From contig NZ_MWSJ01000013.1 of NCBI RefSeq assembly GCF_002237755.1, forward strand, positions 59,240 to 123,239: a stretch of DNA of 64,000 nucleotides. The letters are read 5' to 3'. The stretch comes from Lysinibacillus sp. KCTC 33748. Its GTDB lineage: Bacteria > Bacillota > Bacilli > Bacillales_A > Planococcaceae. Below the pieces are notes generated by a model. The model made no database searches, was not told where the DNA came from, and saw nothing but the letters and a program-made list of their open reading frames with translations. Both the position numbers and the translations under genes were made by a program. Of this stretch, positions 29,517-39,173 are shown in pieces (position 1 is the stretch's first letter; every line of letters begins with the position of its first letter).

Positions 29517-30186
29517 TTAGCTGATACCCCAATCCACGTAGTGTCTTTATTTCGCCCTCTTCCTCATCCCACTCCTTAAGTACTTTTCTGAGTCGCTTCA
29601 CAGCTAAATCAACCGCTCTATCGCTACCTTCATATTCCCAGCCCCAAACTTGATCGATCAGTTGATCCCGTGTAAATGTTTGATTTGGGTGTTCTGCTAA
29701 AAATAAAAGCACAGATAAATCTCTAGGCGTTAAGACGATTTCTTCTCCCTTAAGTAGCACTCGGTGGGCTTTCATATCAATCTCTAGCTCACCAAAGCGT
29801 TTTATTTCTGCAGATTTATGACGTCCTTCAGCTCGTCTTAAAACTGCCTTTACTCTTGCCACTACCTCATCAGCTATAAATGGCTTTGCAATATAATCAT
29901 CTGCCCCTTGATCAAAACCCTCTAATCGATAATTTACATCACCTAATGCCGTTAGCATGATAACTGGACTAGAGCTACATTCTCTAATTTCCTTTAGAAT
30001 AAACCAACCGTTTTTTTCTGGTAACATAATATCGAGTAATACTAAATCAGGCTGAACCTTTTGAAACATATCCAATGCCTGTCCACCATTAAAACATTGC
30101 ATAACATCAAAGCCTACTTTTTTCAAATATGCCTTCAAAACTTGGCTTATTGCATATTCGTCTTCTACTACTAATATTTTTGCCAT
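29500..30186 (-). CDS. OmpR-family response regulator
   Basis: The product (228 aa) has a receiver domain (acidic pair VVEDEY, phospho-aspartate in LVLLDIMLP at about residue 52, lysine in IAKPF near 102) and an OmpR-type winged helix (QLIDQVWGWEYEGSDRAVDLAVKRLRK). ATG at 30186 lies 6 bases after GAGGTG. It is the first gene of the pair with the kinase. By place it may control the CotH/VTC genes downstream, but the terminator between them leaves this open. Confidence 0.92.
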   Translation of the reverse strand: MAKILVVEDEYAISQVLKAYLKKVGFDVMQCFNGGQALDMFQKVQPDLVLLDIMLPEKNGWFILKEIRECSSSPVIMLTALGDVNYRLEGFDQGADDYIAKPFIADEVVARVKAVLRRAEGRHKSAEIKRFGELEIDMKAHRVLLKGEEIVLTPRDLSVLLFLAEHPNQTFTRDQLIDQVWGWEYEGSDRAVDLAVKRLRKVLKEWDEEEGEIKTLRGLGYQLSVQKK

Positions 30187-30347
30187 GTCCTTCACCTCGT
30201 TACCAGCTCATTCGTATTTTCATTATATCATCGGTTTATGTCAGTTAAATGTCAGGAACTAGTGCGTCTGTTCATTCTTATAGCGAAGTATATTTCCATG
30301 TATGGATCCAACACTTCAAATATCGAGCTATTTACAATTTAAATCTA

Positions 30348-30376
30348 TTGACAATGTCTTCCTAAGACAATTATCA
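30348..30376 (+). promoter_or_regulatory. Promoter of the heme monooxygenase gene
   Basis: A perfect TTGACA at 30348-30353 is followed 17 bases later by TTATCA (30371-30376). The -10 match is weak, but its location just before a Fur box is fitting. Confidence 0.5.
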
Positions 30377-30382
30377 TTGATT

Positions 30383-30401
30383 GCGAATGATAATCATTGA
30401 T
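30383..30401 (+). promoter_or_regulatory. Fur box
   Basis: GCGAATGATAATCATTGAT matches the 19-bp Fur consensus GATAATGATAATCATTATC at 14 positions, with a perfect ATGATAATCAT core. It lies just after the promoter, so iron-bound Fur would repress the gene. A partial second site (ATTATCATTGATTGCGAAT) overlaps it. Confidence 0.8.
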
Positions 30402-30454
30402 AATTCATTCATATAGTAGATTTTATTAACTAAAAATGATTAGGGGGGAAAAGC

Positions 30455-30790
30455 ATGATTATTGTTACAAATCGTATTCAAGTCAAACCGGGATTTGCTG
30501 CAAAAATGGCACCGAACTTTACAAAACCAGGTCCTCTACAACAGTTTGAAGGCTTCCATAAAGTAGAGGTACTAATTTCAACTGATGATCCGACTTATGA
30601 CGAAATGAGCGTCAATATGTACTGGGAGACGAAGGAGCATTTCCAAGCTTGGCGTAATAGCGATGCATTCGCTGCGGCACATCACCGTCCTGGACAAAGC
30701 TCTGAGGGTGGAAAACCTGAAAACAGTCCAATGATCGGTAGCAAAATAGTTATAGCTGAATTAGCTTCTTCAATTGAAGCATTACGCTAA
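30455..30790 (+). CDS. Heme-degrading monooxygenase (IsdG/HmoA-type)
   Basis: The product (111 aa) has the ferredoxin-like ABM fold. N6, W66 and H76 sit at the spacing of the catalytic Asn-Trp-His triad of Staphylococcus IsdG (N7, W67, H77), so it can degrade heme and release iron. The start follows AGGGGGG. No heme uptake genes are nearby; the Fur box and the sequence together support a role in iron starvation. Confidence 0.9.
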   Translation: MIIVTNRIQVKPGFAAKMAPNFTKPGPLQQFEGFHKVEVLISTDDPTYDEMSVNMYWETKEHFQAWRNSDAFAAAHHRPGQSSEGGKPENSPMIGSKIVIAELASSIEALR

Positions 30791-30866
30791 CTTTTAATTT
30801 GTATCTCCTATCCTCACTATTACCGAGGAAGCGGGATAATAACTAACATATCTTCTGATTCTATCT

Positions 30867-30902
30867 AAAAAAAACCTGCATTTTTAAAAATGCAGGTTTT
30901 TT
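30867..30902. terminator. Bidirectional terminator
   Basis: AAAACCTGCATTTTT and AAAAATGCAGGTTTT are perfectly paired with A and T tracts outside, between the convergent heme monooxygenase gene and yeiH gene. Confidence 0.9.
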
Positions 30903-30908
30903 AATACT

Positions 30909-31946
30909 TTATCGCATGAAAATAACTAAAACATATCCAAGTATTGATAAACAAACCGAACCGATTAGTCCGGCAATAAACGCCTTTACACCTAATTGTT
31001 TAAATGTTTTTATGTCTACATTTAAACCTAGTCCGGCCATCGCCATCCCTATTAAAATATAAGCGGTATTTACAAATGTTTGCGCTACATTAGCTGGTAC
31101 AATCCCTAACGAATTAATAGCACTCATCGCTAAAAATCCGAGAATAAACCATGGAATGATCGACAATGAAAATCCTTCCTTTTCCTGCCTCTTGTCAATT
31201 CTCCGATATAAAATACCGATGACAATGGCTACTGGTACAAGCAATGCGACACGTGTTAGCTTCACAATAACCGCCATATCAATTGCTTCATTCCCACCAG
31301 CAGAGGCTGCCGCAATAACATGAGCAATTTCATGTAAAGTGCCTCCCGCAAAAATACCATATTCAGTAGGAGTTAAGTTAAATACTGAGTATAACACCGT
31401 ATAGACTAATGTGAATACAGTCCCTAATAATGCAACAATCGCTGCGCCCACTGCTGTCTCTTTTTCATTTGCTTTAATTTGAGGAGCAATAGCAACGACG
31501 GCAGCAGCTCCACAAATAGCTGTGCCACAAGCTGTTAATATGCCGAGCTTCTTATCGACATGAAATACCTTCGTTAAGCCATATACAACCAGCAAAGCAA
31601 ATACTAGATTAATAAACGCAATAAGGAAGACACTCGTTCCAGCATTGTAAATATCCATTAAATTCAAACGCATACCTAATAAAATAATGCCGAGGCGTAA
31701 TAATTTTTTACTTGAAAATGTGATGCCTGTTTGCCATGAATCCTGCACCTTAAAGGTTGCTCTCCAAGCCATACCTAATATAATGGCAATGACAAGCTGC
31801 CCTAATATTGAGAAGAACGGAAATGTCGAAATATACTTCGCCACTAAGGCAATAATGAGTGTCAACAATATCCCCTTCATAAACGCTGGGGCCAGGAAAC
31901 TTTTTAACCTACGTTGGCCATTATCCATGTTGTTCACTTCTTTCAT
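30909..31946 (-). CDS. YeiH family putative sulfate exporter (UPF0324)
   Basis: The product (345 aa) has about ten hydrophobic helices with the family segments GIILLGMRLNLMDI, ACGTAICGAAAVVAIAP and GGTLHEIAHVIAAASAGG. YeiH proteins are thought to export sulfate or related anions; proof is thin. A divergent LysR gene lies 95 bases away, a common pairing for this family. ATG at 31928 is an alternative start six codons in. Confidence 0.88.
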   Translation of the reverse strand: MKEVNNMDNGQRRLKSFLAPAFMKGILLTLIIALVAKYISTFPFFSILGQLVIAIILGMAWRATFKVQDSWQTGITFSSKKLLRLGIILLGMRLNLMDIYNAGTSVFLIAFINLVFALLVVYGLTKVFHVDKKLGILTACGTAICGAAAVVAIAPQIKANEKETAVGAAIVALLGTVFTLVYTVLYSVFNLTPTEYGIFAGGTLHEIAHVIAAASAGGNEAIDMAVIVKLTRVALLVPVAIVIGILYRRIDKRQEKEGFSLSIIPWFILGFLAMSAINSLGIVPANVAQTFVNTAYILIGMAMAGLGLNVDIKTFKQLGVKAFIAGLIGSVCLSILGYVLVIFMR

Positions 31947-31965
31947 CCTTGATGATTATTACTTT

Positions 31966-32026
31966 ATTAGAAAGTTAATCATCAGTAAAATACATATATA
32001 TAATGGCAATTATTAATATTTCTAAT
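31966..32026. promoter_or_regulatory. Divergent control region between yeiH and lysR
   Basis: ATTAGAAA (31966-31973) and TTTCTAAT (32019-32026) are inverted and about four helical turns apart. This may be the paired LysR binding site that controls both genes; no consensus match was checked. Confidence 0.35.
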
Positions 32027-32041
32027 GATAGGAGTGATGAT

Positions 32042-32923
32042 ATGCAGTACGATGCTTTAAAAACGTTTATCACACTGGTGGAGATCAATAATTTTACGAA
32101 AGCCTCCGAAATACTTCATATTTCACAGCCGAGTGTCAGTTTACACATTAAAAACTTAGAACGAGAATTTCAAACGACCTTGTTTATCCGTTCACCAAAA
32201 TCTGTACAAATTACCCCAACTGGAGAAATTTTATATAAACGAGCTAAACAGATGCTGGCCATTGCGGAAGCAGCAAAGGAAGATATTTTAACCTATCATC
32301 ATGAAATTCAAGGGACGCTTGTGATTGGGGCTAGTTTTACAATTGGCGAATATATTTTGCCTCCTATTATAGCTAGCTTACAACAGCAATTCCCTCAGTT
32401 AGAGCTTCAAGTTATTATTGGCAATACGAAAGAAATCATTCAATATACAAAATTGTTACAAGTCGATATCGGTCTTATTGAAGGACAGGCACATGACCAT
32501 GAACTTATTATTCATCCGTTTATGCAAGATGAATTATTTATTGTCAGTGCGAGTAATCACCCTCTTGCAAAGGTACCAACTATTACGGTTGCGGACTTAC
32601 AGCAGCAAAATTGGGTTGCACGTGAAGATGGCTCTGGCACACGTTATTACTTAGATCATTTATTTAGAGCAAACGGGCTCCAAGTACGTTCACTTCTTAC
32701 TATTAGTAGTAATCAAGGTGTGAAAGAAAGCGTGATTCAAGGGCTTGGACTTTCATTACTGTCCGCTAGTGTCATTGAGCGTGAATTAAAAAATAACGAT
32801 ATAAAAATCTTACCTCTCGAAAATCAACATTTTACACGAACATTTTCTTATTTGTACTCACCTACAATGAAAAACAAACGCAATGTTGACACTCTTATAG
32901 AGGCATTATTAAAGAAAGCTTAG
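32042..32923 (+). CDS. LysR-type regulator divergent from yeiH
   Basis: The product (293 aa) has an N-terminal LysR helix-turn-helix (NNFTKASEILHISQPSVSLHIKNLE over about residues 16-40) and an effector domain with TLVIGASFTIGEYILPPI. It is close to the CysL/YeiE group, and its neighbour supports control of the YeiH gene in sulfur metabolism. ATG at 32042 follows AGGAGTGA at 7 bases; the longer frame is not supported. Confidence 0.9.
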   Translation: MQYDALKTFITLVEINNFTKASEILHISQPSVSLHIKNLEREFQTTLFIRSPKSVQITPTGEILYKRAKQMLAIAEAAKEDILTYHHEIQGTLVIGASFTIGEYILPPIIASLQQQFPQLELQVIIGNTKEIIQYTKLLQVDIGLIEGQAHDHELIIHPFMQDELFIVSASNHPLAKVPTITVADLQQQNWVAREDGSGTRYYLDHLFRANGLQVRSLLTISSNQGVKESVIQGLGLSLLSASVIERELKNNDIKILPLENQHFTRTFSYLYSPTMKNKRNVDTLIEALLKKA

Positions 32924-32996
32924 CGACTAGTAATTCGCTAAGCTTCTTGTTGTTGAAAAGCTATTATGTGTCGAAGGAAATATACTATGTGAAGTC

Positions 32997-33917
32997 TCAC
33001 TTTAAAGTTCTTGGGTTTATACGTTTACGCTCCTGCTTTTGCTCAATAATTTCTACGAATTTCAACGCTGCTCGAGATAAAGGCACACTTTTCAAATAAC
33101 ACATGCCAATGCTTCGTGTTGGAATACTTTCTGTTAATGTTAACTCATATAAAAGGCCTCGTTGCAAATAATCCTTCGAAAATTCTTTCGTTACACAGGC
33201 AATCCCTAAATTACTTCGTGCAAATTCAAGCACTAGATCATGTGAACCAAGCTCAAACTCAGGTTCAATGTGGATTCCTCTTGCAAATAAGTAATCTTCT
33301 ACGTACTTTCTTGAATTTGATTTTTTCTCTAAAAAAATAAGTGGAAATTTTAGCAAATCCTCAAAGCTTATACTTTTTGAAGCCAACGTTTTGTACTTCT
33401 CACCACATACAAAAATATCTTGAACCTCCGTGCAAGTGGTTAACTGTAATGTCGGATCTTCTATCGGAAAATTACAAAGTCCTATATCAACCTCACCAGA
33501 TTTAATAAAATTACAAATTTCCGAAGTCGTTCCATTTAACATTTGTAATTTTATATTTGGGTACATCGTATGAAACGCCTCTAGATAAGGCATTAAAAAG
33601 AAACGAGAAATTGTATCCCCTACCCCAATTTTCAACTGACCTGTTGTTAAATTTTTAAATTCCAGCAGCTTCTCCTCGCCAGCATCTAAAAGGCCTAATG
33701 CTGAATTTGTATATTCATACAGAAGGCTGCCCTCAGTTGTTAACGTCACCCCTTTAGGTGTGCGGTTAAAAAGACGTGTGCCGAGCTCCTTTTCTAATTG
33801 CATCATAGCTTGGCTAACAGCTGGTTGAGTCATATATAAATCTTTAGCAGCACTTGAAAAGCTATTGTTTTTAGCAACAATACTAAAAACTCGATATAAA
33901 TCTAATTTCCCTATCAT
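32997..33917 (-). CDS. LysR-type regulator
   Basis: The product (306 aa) has the LysR helix-turn-helix (NNSFSSAAKDLYMTQPAVSQ, near residues 17-36) and an effector domain (GQLKIGVGDTISRFFLMPYL). It lies divergent from the F420 ligase homologue at 34142, with 224 bases between, and may regulate it. The ligand is unknown. Confidence 0.88.
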   Translation of the reverse strand: MIGKLDLYRVFSIVAKNNSFSSAAKDLYMTQPAVSQAMMQLEKELGTRLFNRTPKGVTLTTEGSLLYEYTNSALGLLDAGEEKLLEFKNLTTGQLKIGVGDTISRFFLMPYLEAFHTMYPNIKLQMLNGTTSEICNFIKSGEVDIGLCNFPIEDPTLQLTTCTEVQDIFVCGEKYKTLASKSISFEDLLKFPLIFLEKKSNSRKYVEDYLFARGIHIEPEFELGSHDLVLEFARSNLGIACVTKEFSKDYLQRGLLYELTLTESIPTRSIGMCYLKSVPLSRAALKFVEIIEQKQERKRINPRTLK

Positions 33918-34061
33918 ATAAGCACCTCTTATAGCTATTATACGAACTATTAATTTTACTTATATCATTAAAGAGGCGTATAGTAAAACCATATTGATTT
34001 AATTTCACAATATTTAACTTTTTTCAGTAGGCGAAAAAGAATCGGCAAGGAGTTTTTTATG

Positions 34062-34109
34062 AAACACAGCCGGTTCCAGACGTAATTATGCCGAGGCATA
34101 CTATTAATC
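34062..34109 (+). repeat. Dispersed 44-bp repeat with palindromic end, copy B
   Basis: Reads AAACACAGCCGGTTCCAGAC, then TAATTATGCCGAGGCATACTATTAATC. The inner ATTATGCC/GGCATA forms a short hairpin. It lies in the leader of the F420 ligase gene. Confidence 0.75.
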
Positions 34110-34141
34110 ATACATTTATCTATTAATAAGGAGAGATTATT

Positions 34142-35332
34142 TTGGAACGTGTAGTTGGTACAGTAGTAAGAGGTCTTCGTGGTCCAATTATTAACGAAGG
34201 CGATAATATTGAGCAAATTGTTGTTGATACAGTATTAAACGCAGCAAAGACTGAAGGCTATTCAATTGAAGATCGCGACATCGTCACAGTAACAGAATCT
34301 GTCGTAGCGCGTGCACAAGGTAACTATGCATCCATCGATGACATCGCAGCGGACGTAGCTGCTAAATTTGGTGATGATACTGTTGGTGTTATTTTTCCAA
34401 TCCTAAGCCGCAATCGCTTCGCTAACTGCTTACGCGGTATTGCAAAAGGTGTAAAAAAAGTTGTTCTTATGCTTAGCTATCCATCTGATGAAGTTGGGAA
34501 CCACCTAGTTGATATCGATGAGCTAGATGTAAAAGGGATTAATCCTTGGACAGATACTTTAACTGAGGCTGAATTCCGTGAGCATTTCGGCTATAAAAAA
34601 CATACATTTACAGGCGTAGATTATATTGAATATTATAAAGAACTAATCGAAGCTGAAGGCGCGTCTTGTGAAGTTATCTTTTCAAACAACCCAAAAACAA
34701 TTTTAGATTTTACGAAGAGCGTTTTAACATGTGATATTCATACACGTTTACGTACAAAACGTATTTTAACGGCAAATGGTGCTGAAAAAGTATACAGTCT
34801 TGATAATATTTTATCTGAGCCTAATAACGACTCTGGCTTTAATGCCGAATATGGTCTACTTGGTTCAAATAAAGCTACTGAAGATAGCGTAAAATTATTC
34901 CCACATACTTGCCAACCAATCGTTGATGGCATCCAAGCAAAGATCAAAGAAGCTACTGGTAAAACAGTTGAAGTAATGGTTTACGGTGATGGTGCTTTTA
35001 AAGATCCTGTGGGCAAGATTTGGGAGTTAGCTGACCCTGTTGTTTCTCCAGCTTTCACAGCCGGATTAGATGGCACACCAAACGAAGTAAAACTAAAATA
35101 CTTAGCAGATAACGATTTTTCAGAGCTTCGCGGCGAAGAATTAAAAGCAGCAATTTCTGAGTATATCCAAAACAAAGATGAAGATTTAACTGGGCAAATG
35201 GCCGCTCAAGGTACAACGCCTCGTCGTTTAACAGACTTAATCGGCTCTCTTTCAGATTTAACTTCAGGTTCAGGCGACAAAGGAACACCGATGATTTATA
35301 TCCAAGGTTATTTCGATAACTATACAAAATAA
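34142..35332 (+). CDS. Coenzyme F420-0:L-glutamate ligase family protein
   Basis: The product (396 aa) resembles CofE/FbiB-type glutamate ligases over most of its length: EGDNIEQIVVDTV, DIVTVTESVVARAQG near residues 45-60, GVIFPILSRNRFANCLRGIA near 88-107 and YGDGAFKDPVGKIWELADPVVSPAF near 282-306. In archaea and actinobacteria the enzyme adds glutamate to F420-0. Bacillales are not known to make F420, and no other F420 gene is seen here, so another substrate is likely. The start is TTG with AAGGAGAG 6 bases before. Confidence 0.85.
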   Translation: MERVVGTVVRGLRGPIINEGDNIEQIVVDTVLNAAKTEGYSIEDRDIVTVTESVVARAQGNYASIDDIAADVAAKFGDDTVGVIFPILSRNRFANCLRGIAKGVKKVVLMLSYPSDEVGNHLVDIDELDVKGINPWTDTLTEAEFREHFGYKKHTFTGVDYIEYYKELIEAEGASCEVIFSNNPKTILDFTKSVLTCDIHTRLRTKRILTANGAEKVYSLDNILSEPNNDSGFNAEYGLLGSNKATEDSVKLFPHTCQPIVDGIQAKIKEATGKTVEVMVYGDGAFKDPVGKIWELADPVVSPAFTAGLDGTPNEVKLKYLADNDFSELRGEELKAAISEYIQNKDEDLTGQMAAQGTTPRRLTDLIGSLSDLTSGSGDKGTPMIYIQGYFDNYTK

Positions 35333-35340
35333 CAGCTACA

Positions 35341-35379
35341 AAAATGAACTCCCATTATCGTTTGGGCGTTCATTTTTTA
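35341..35379 (+). terminator. Intrinsic terminator of the F420 ligase homologue
   Basis: AAAATGAACTCCCA pairs with TGGGCGTTCATTTTT around TTATCGTT, followed by T. It lies 8 bases after the stop codon. Confidence 0.85.
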
Positions 35380-36522
35380 TATAGTATGCCATTTTATTTT
35401 ATGCGGATAACAGAAATCGAACCTATGGATCCCTATTCTCTAAAGAGACACACTGCCACCGTTTACTTCCTCATATATATTATATATTTTCTGTTTGTTT
35501 TACTTCCCTTTTCACATCATACTTATTTCAAATGATTTGGAGTCTCTTTTTCGTTTAGCCAACGTTCACTTGTTCGAACTTGATCCTTTCTCACAAACTT
35601 TTCTAAGTTCTATCAAAAATCAGCATATTGGACTGTTTTCATTCATATATATATATAAAGCTCCTCTTTGGTGCGTCGACTTTGGATATTACTCTTTTGA
35701 GAATTCATACAAGCTCCCTTCGTGCGCAATATGAACCTTTCCATCCCCTCCCCCAGTATTGGAAACTCTATATTCCTGCTCATTTCCCCCATTATTACTA
35801 TCGAATCCCCTCTCTCTATTTATTGTTTTTTTGATAATAACATCATATTTCTTTCATCAAAATCACAACATCAATTTTACTAAAAAACATACATTTTACC
35901 TATATTAAATACCCCTCATCCCCGTTCGATATTTGTCACATCAACAATCACAAATTGACCTTTAGCCACATTCAAACGCTCACACAAAACATAGAATACC
36001 ATTCGTAATTTCTATCTTGCAGCACCTCCAAAAAACTCTTAACGTATAGCATCCCTTGAAAGAATATGTGTGTTTTCGCTTTTCGTTAGCCCCTTAACAA
36101 ACGTACTCTCCCCACATTCAGGTACCAAACTGTAAATATCACCTTCATTTTTCGCCCCCACCAAATGTCTATATCATTTACAAAAGCTCTTTTTCTGGGA
36201 TTAACGACTATTCTTCTTACTTATCAATATTAATCATCAAGTTAACTTTAAAATACCGAGAATAATTTCCGATGATCTAAATGATATAGAAGGAACACTA
36301 GGTAATCACCATAACGAGGTTGATTCCCATTTCGACTAAGCGCTTTTCTATAGGGCATCCTATAAGCCACTTTAGTCATAACGCTCGCTCCATAGTCTTA
36401 TCTGTGACGTTGAACCCCACGGGGTCGAATAACCTCACTCAACTTATATACATAATTTCATACCAAAATTTAGGAGTATATTCATAAAAGTAACTCCTTT
36501 TCAAATAGATAAATACGGATAC
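35380..36522. other. Gene-free 1.1-kb region
   Basis: I see no gene here. The short open frames have no SD or family match and a pyrimidine-rich strand bias (many TCC/CCC runs on the plus strand). From 36318 to 36442 a worn copy of the dispersed repeat is present on the minus strand. It ends in an orphan terminator (36523-36560), which hints at a lost gene or an untranslated RNA. Confidence 0.6.
36318..36442 (-). repeat. Worn copy of the dispersed composite repeat
   Basis: The plus strand reads GTTGATTCCCATTTCGACT, then AAGCGCTTTTC and GGGCATCCTATAAGCC, in the same order as the reverse complement of 57420-57530. Many base changes show it is old. Confidence 0.6.
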
Positions 36523-36560
36523 AAAAAAGACTGCCCCAACTTTTTCGGAGCAGTCTTTTT
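36523..36560. terminator. Orphan bidirectional terminator
   Basis: AAAAAGACTGCCCC and GGAGCAGTCTTTTT form a stem with T tracts on both strands, but no gene ends here on either strand. Confidence 0.75.
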
Positions 36561-36699
36561 GTTAAAAATCTGATTTTCTTTTATAATTTTATTATATCAT
36601 AAATTTACCAAAATTACTAGACTATACTTCTTTCCTAACTAGCTGTATGATAAATTTCCCGATTCTAAATAATCCATATTGAAAGGAATGTGAGTAACA

Positions 36700-39006
36700 T
36701 TGGAAAAGCAATATGAACGGACAGAAGAAAATCAGTATCTTGTTCTTTGTTTAAATACAGTTGGTCACAAAAAGGAGGAGTTACTACAAAAGGAAAAGGA
36801 TGTTAGAAACAATGTTTTAACATTAAAGAAAACCTTTTGGGATGACGTCAGAGTGAATTTAGATACTCCTGAGGATATAGACGAAACTTATTATGCTATT
36901 AAACAACAGGCGGAGCTCTTATCCGATTCTCAACATGCTCAGCAACGTGCCATCAAGGATGTAAAAACTTATGACCGTTTACTGCAATCCCCCTATTTTG
37001 CTCGCATTGATTTTTTACAGGATGGGCAAAACGAACCTTTAAAGATTTATATCGGTGTAGCAACCTTAATGGATGAAGAGAATGAAAACATACTAATTTA
37101 TGATTGGCGAGCCCCTATATCAAGTATGTATTATGATTACACCCCTGGCCCAGCCACTTATGAAACGGCGACCGACGGCATTCAAGGTGAGATGCTTTTA
37201 AAGCGGCAATTTATCATTAAGAATGGTCAATTGCAATCGATGTTTAATACAGGATTAACAATTGGTGATGACTTATTACTCGATATTCTCGCTCAAAATG
37301 CAAATGAACATATCCGCAGCATCGTAGCAACGATTCAAGCCGAACAAAATAAAATTATTCGACATGTTAACACGCCTTATCTCATCGTAGAGGGTGTCGC
37401 GGGTAGTGGAAAAACAGCTGTTGCTCTCTAACGTGTTGCTTATTTGTTGTATCATTATCGAGACCAAATTACTGCTGATCAAATTTTATTGATTACACCA
37501 AATCAGCTCTTTAATCAATATGTCCATACCGTTTTACCGGATTTAGGTGAAGATAATATGCAGCAATTAACCTTCTCCGAATATGCAACAAAACGTTTAG
37601 GTCGACAGTTCCAATTGGAATATCCTTACGAGCAATTGGAGTCAATTTTAACAGAGAAAGATGACTTGCTCTACCAAACGAAGCTTACTACTATTTCTTT
37701 CAAAGCTAGCCTCCAATATCGAGAATTGATGGACAAATATATAGAGTACCTTGCCAATGACGGTTTGCTATTTAAAAACATTGTTTTTCGAGGAGAAAGA
37801 ATTATTACAGCGCAAAAAATTGCTGAGTATTTTTATTCGTTCAATGCGACAATTCCCATCCCAAATCGACTGCAGTTAGTGAAAGAATGGTTGTTACAAC
37901 AATTATCGAAAATTGAAAAGACAGAACGGACGAAAGAATGGGTAGAAGAAGCTAGTGAATTGTTAGACATTGAAGAATATACAAAAACCTATAGTGATCT
38001 TTTACACGAAGGTCGCTTTTCAGAAAACTCCTTTGATGATTTTGAGCAAGAGCGCAAAAAAATAGCCATCCAAATTGTCAAAAAACAGCTCAAGCCACTT
38101 CGTCAATCTGTGAAACAATTAAAGTTCGTTCATTTGTTAGGCATTTATCGTCAACTGTTTGATATGAACAATACTATTCATCAGCAATTACAGAACTTTT
38201 TACCCGACCATTGGGAAGAAATCTGTCAACAAACGCTCCCTAATTTAACAAAGCGCATTATTTCATATGAAGATGCCGCTCCATTTTTATATTTGCAGGA
38301 CAAAATAGAAGGTCAACGAACAAATACGATGATTCGTCATGTTTTAGTTGATGAAGCACAAGACTATTCTCCATTTCAGCTATTTGTATTACAACAATTA
38401 TTCCCACGTGCACGTATGACTATATTAGGAGATGGACATCAAACTATCCATCCTCATACCTTTAAAAACCCTTCACTGCTGACGCCACAATTGTATGGTG
38501 AACAAGCAGAAAAAATAATATTAACGAAAAGTTATCGCTCAACAAAACAAATTATTCACCTTACTTCAAAGATTTTACATGAGGACGCAAAAGTAGAGGC
38601 CTTTAATCGAACTGGTCCCGAACCGACTATCACGATTGTTTCGAATGAAATAGATTTAATCGAACAGCTTGTCGAAAAGATTAACAGCTTGTCCCTAAAT
38701 TTTGAAACAATTGCAGTCATCTGTAAAACAGAGCAAGAGTGTACGAAGGTTTTTGATCAAATGAAAGACCAAGTAGATATTCAGCTCATTACCCATCATA
38801 CTAATCAATTTAAAAAAGGTATTTTACTGTTGCCTGCTTATATGGCAAAAGGAATTGAATTCGACGCTGTCTTAATATACAATGCTTCCGCAGCTACTTA
38901 TTCTAGAGAAACAGAACGTAATTATTTCTACACAGCTTGTACACGAGCTATGCACGAATTGCATATCTATTCCATTAATGAGTTAACACATTTTTTAAAG
39001 CTTTAA
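36700..39006 (+). pseudogene. helD: helD, broken by one in-frame stop codon
   Basis: HelD is a UvrD-like ATPase that recycles stalled RNA polymerase. The frame runs from a TTG at 36700 (AAGGAATGTGA before it) to 39006, 768 sense codons with one TAA at 37429-37431. The stop lies just after Walker A (GVAGSGKTAVAL). The next codons continue in the same frame (RVAYLLYHYRDQ) and a glutamine is usual at this place, so a single CAA to TAA change explains it. Downstream motifs are intact: HVLVDEAQDYSPFQ (Walker B) and ILGDGHQTIHPHT. The total length equals B. subtilis HelD. The two halves are 243 and about 524 aa; no start near the stop has a strong SD. Confidence 0.92.
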
Positions 39007-39173
39007 CTTATTTCAGCGAAGTTCCCAGGTGGTGAGATAAATGCGGATTTAAGCTACTTTTCGGGTGTCCAAACATCAGCTGAAATAGAGGAACTCAGTC
39101 TAAGGACACCACGTCCTATGGCATTACCGAAATGACCGACATCGTGTCGTCCCTCGTGTTGTTGTTGTTGTTG

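Noticed and set aside
35495..35834. Short plus-strand frames in the gene-free region
   Set aside because: Hydrophobic, low-complexity, no SD, overlapping one another.
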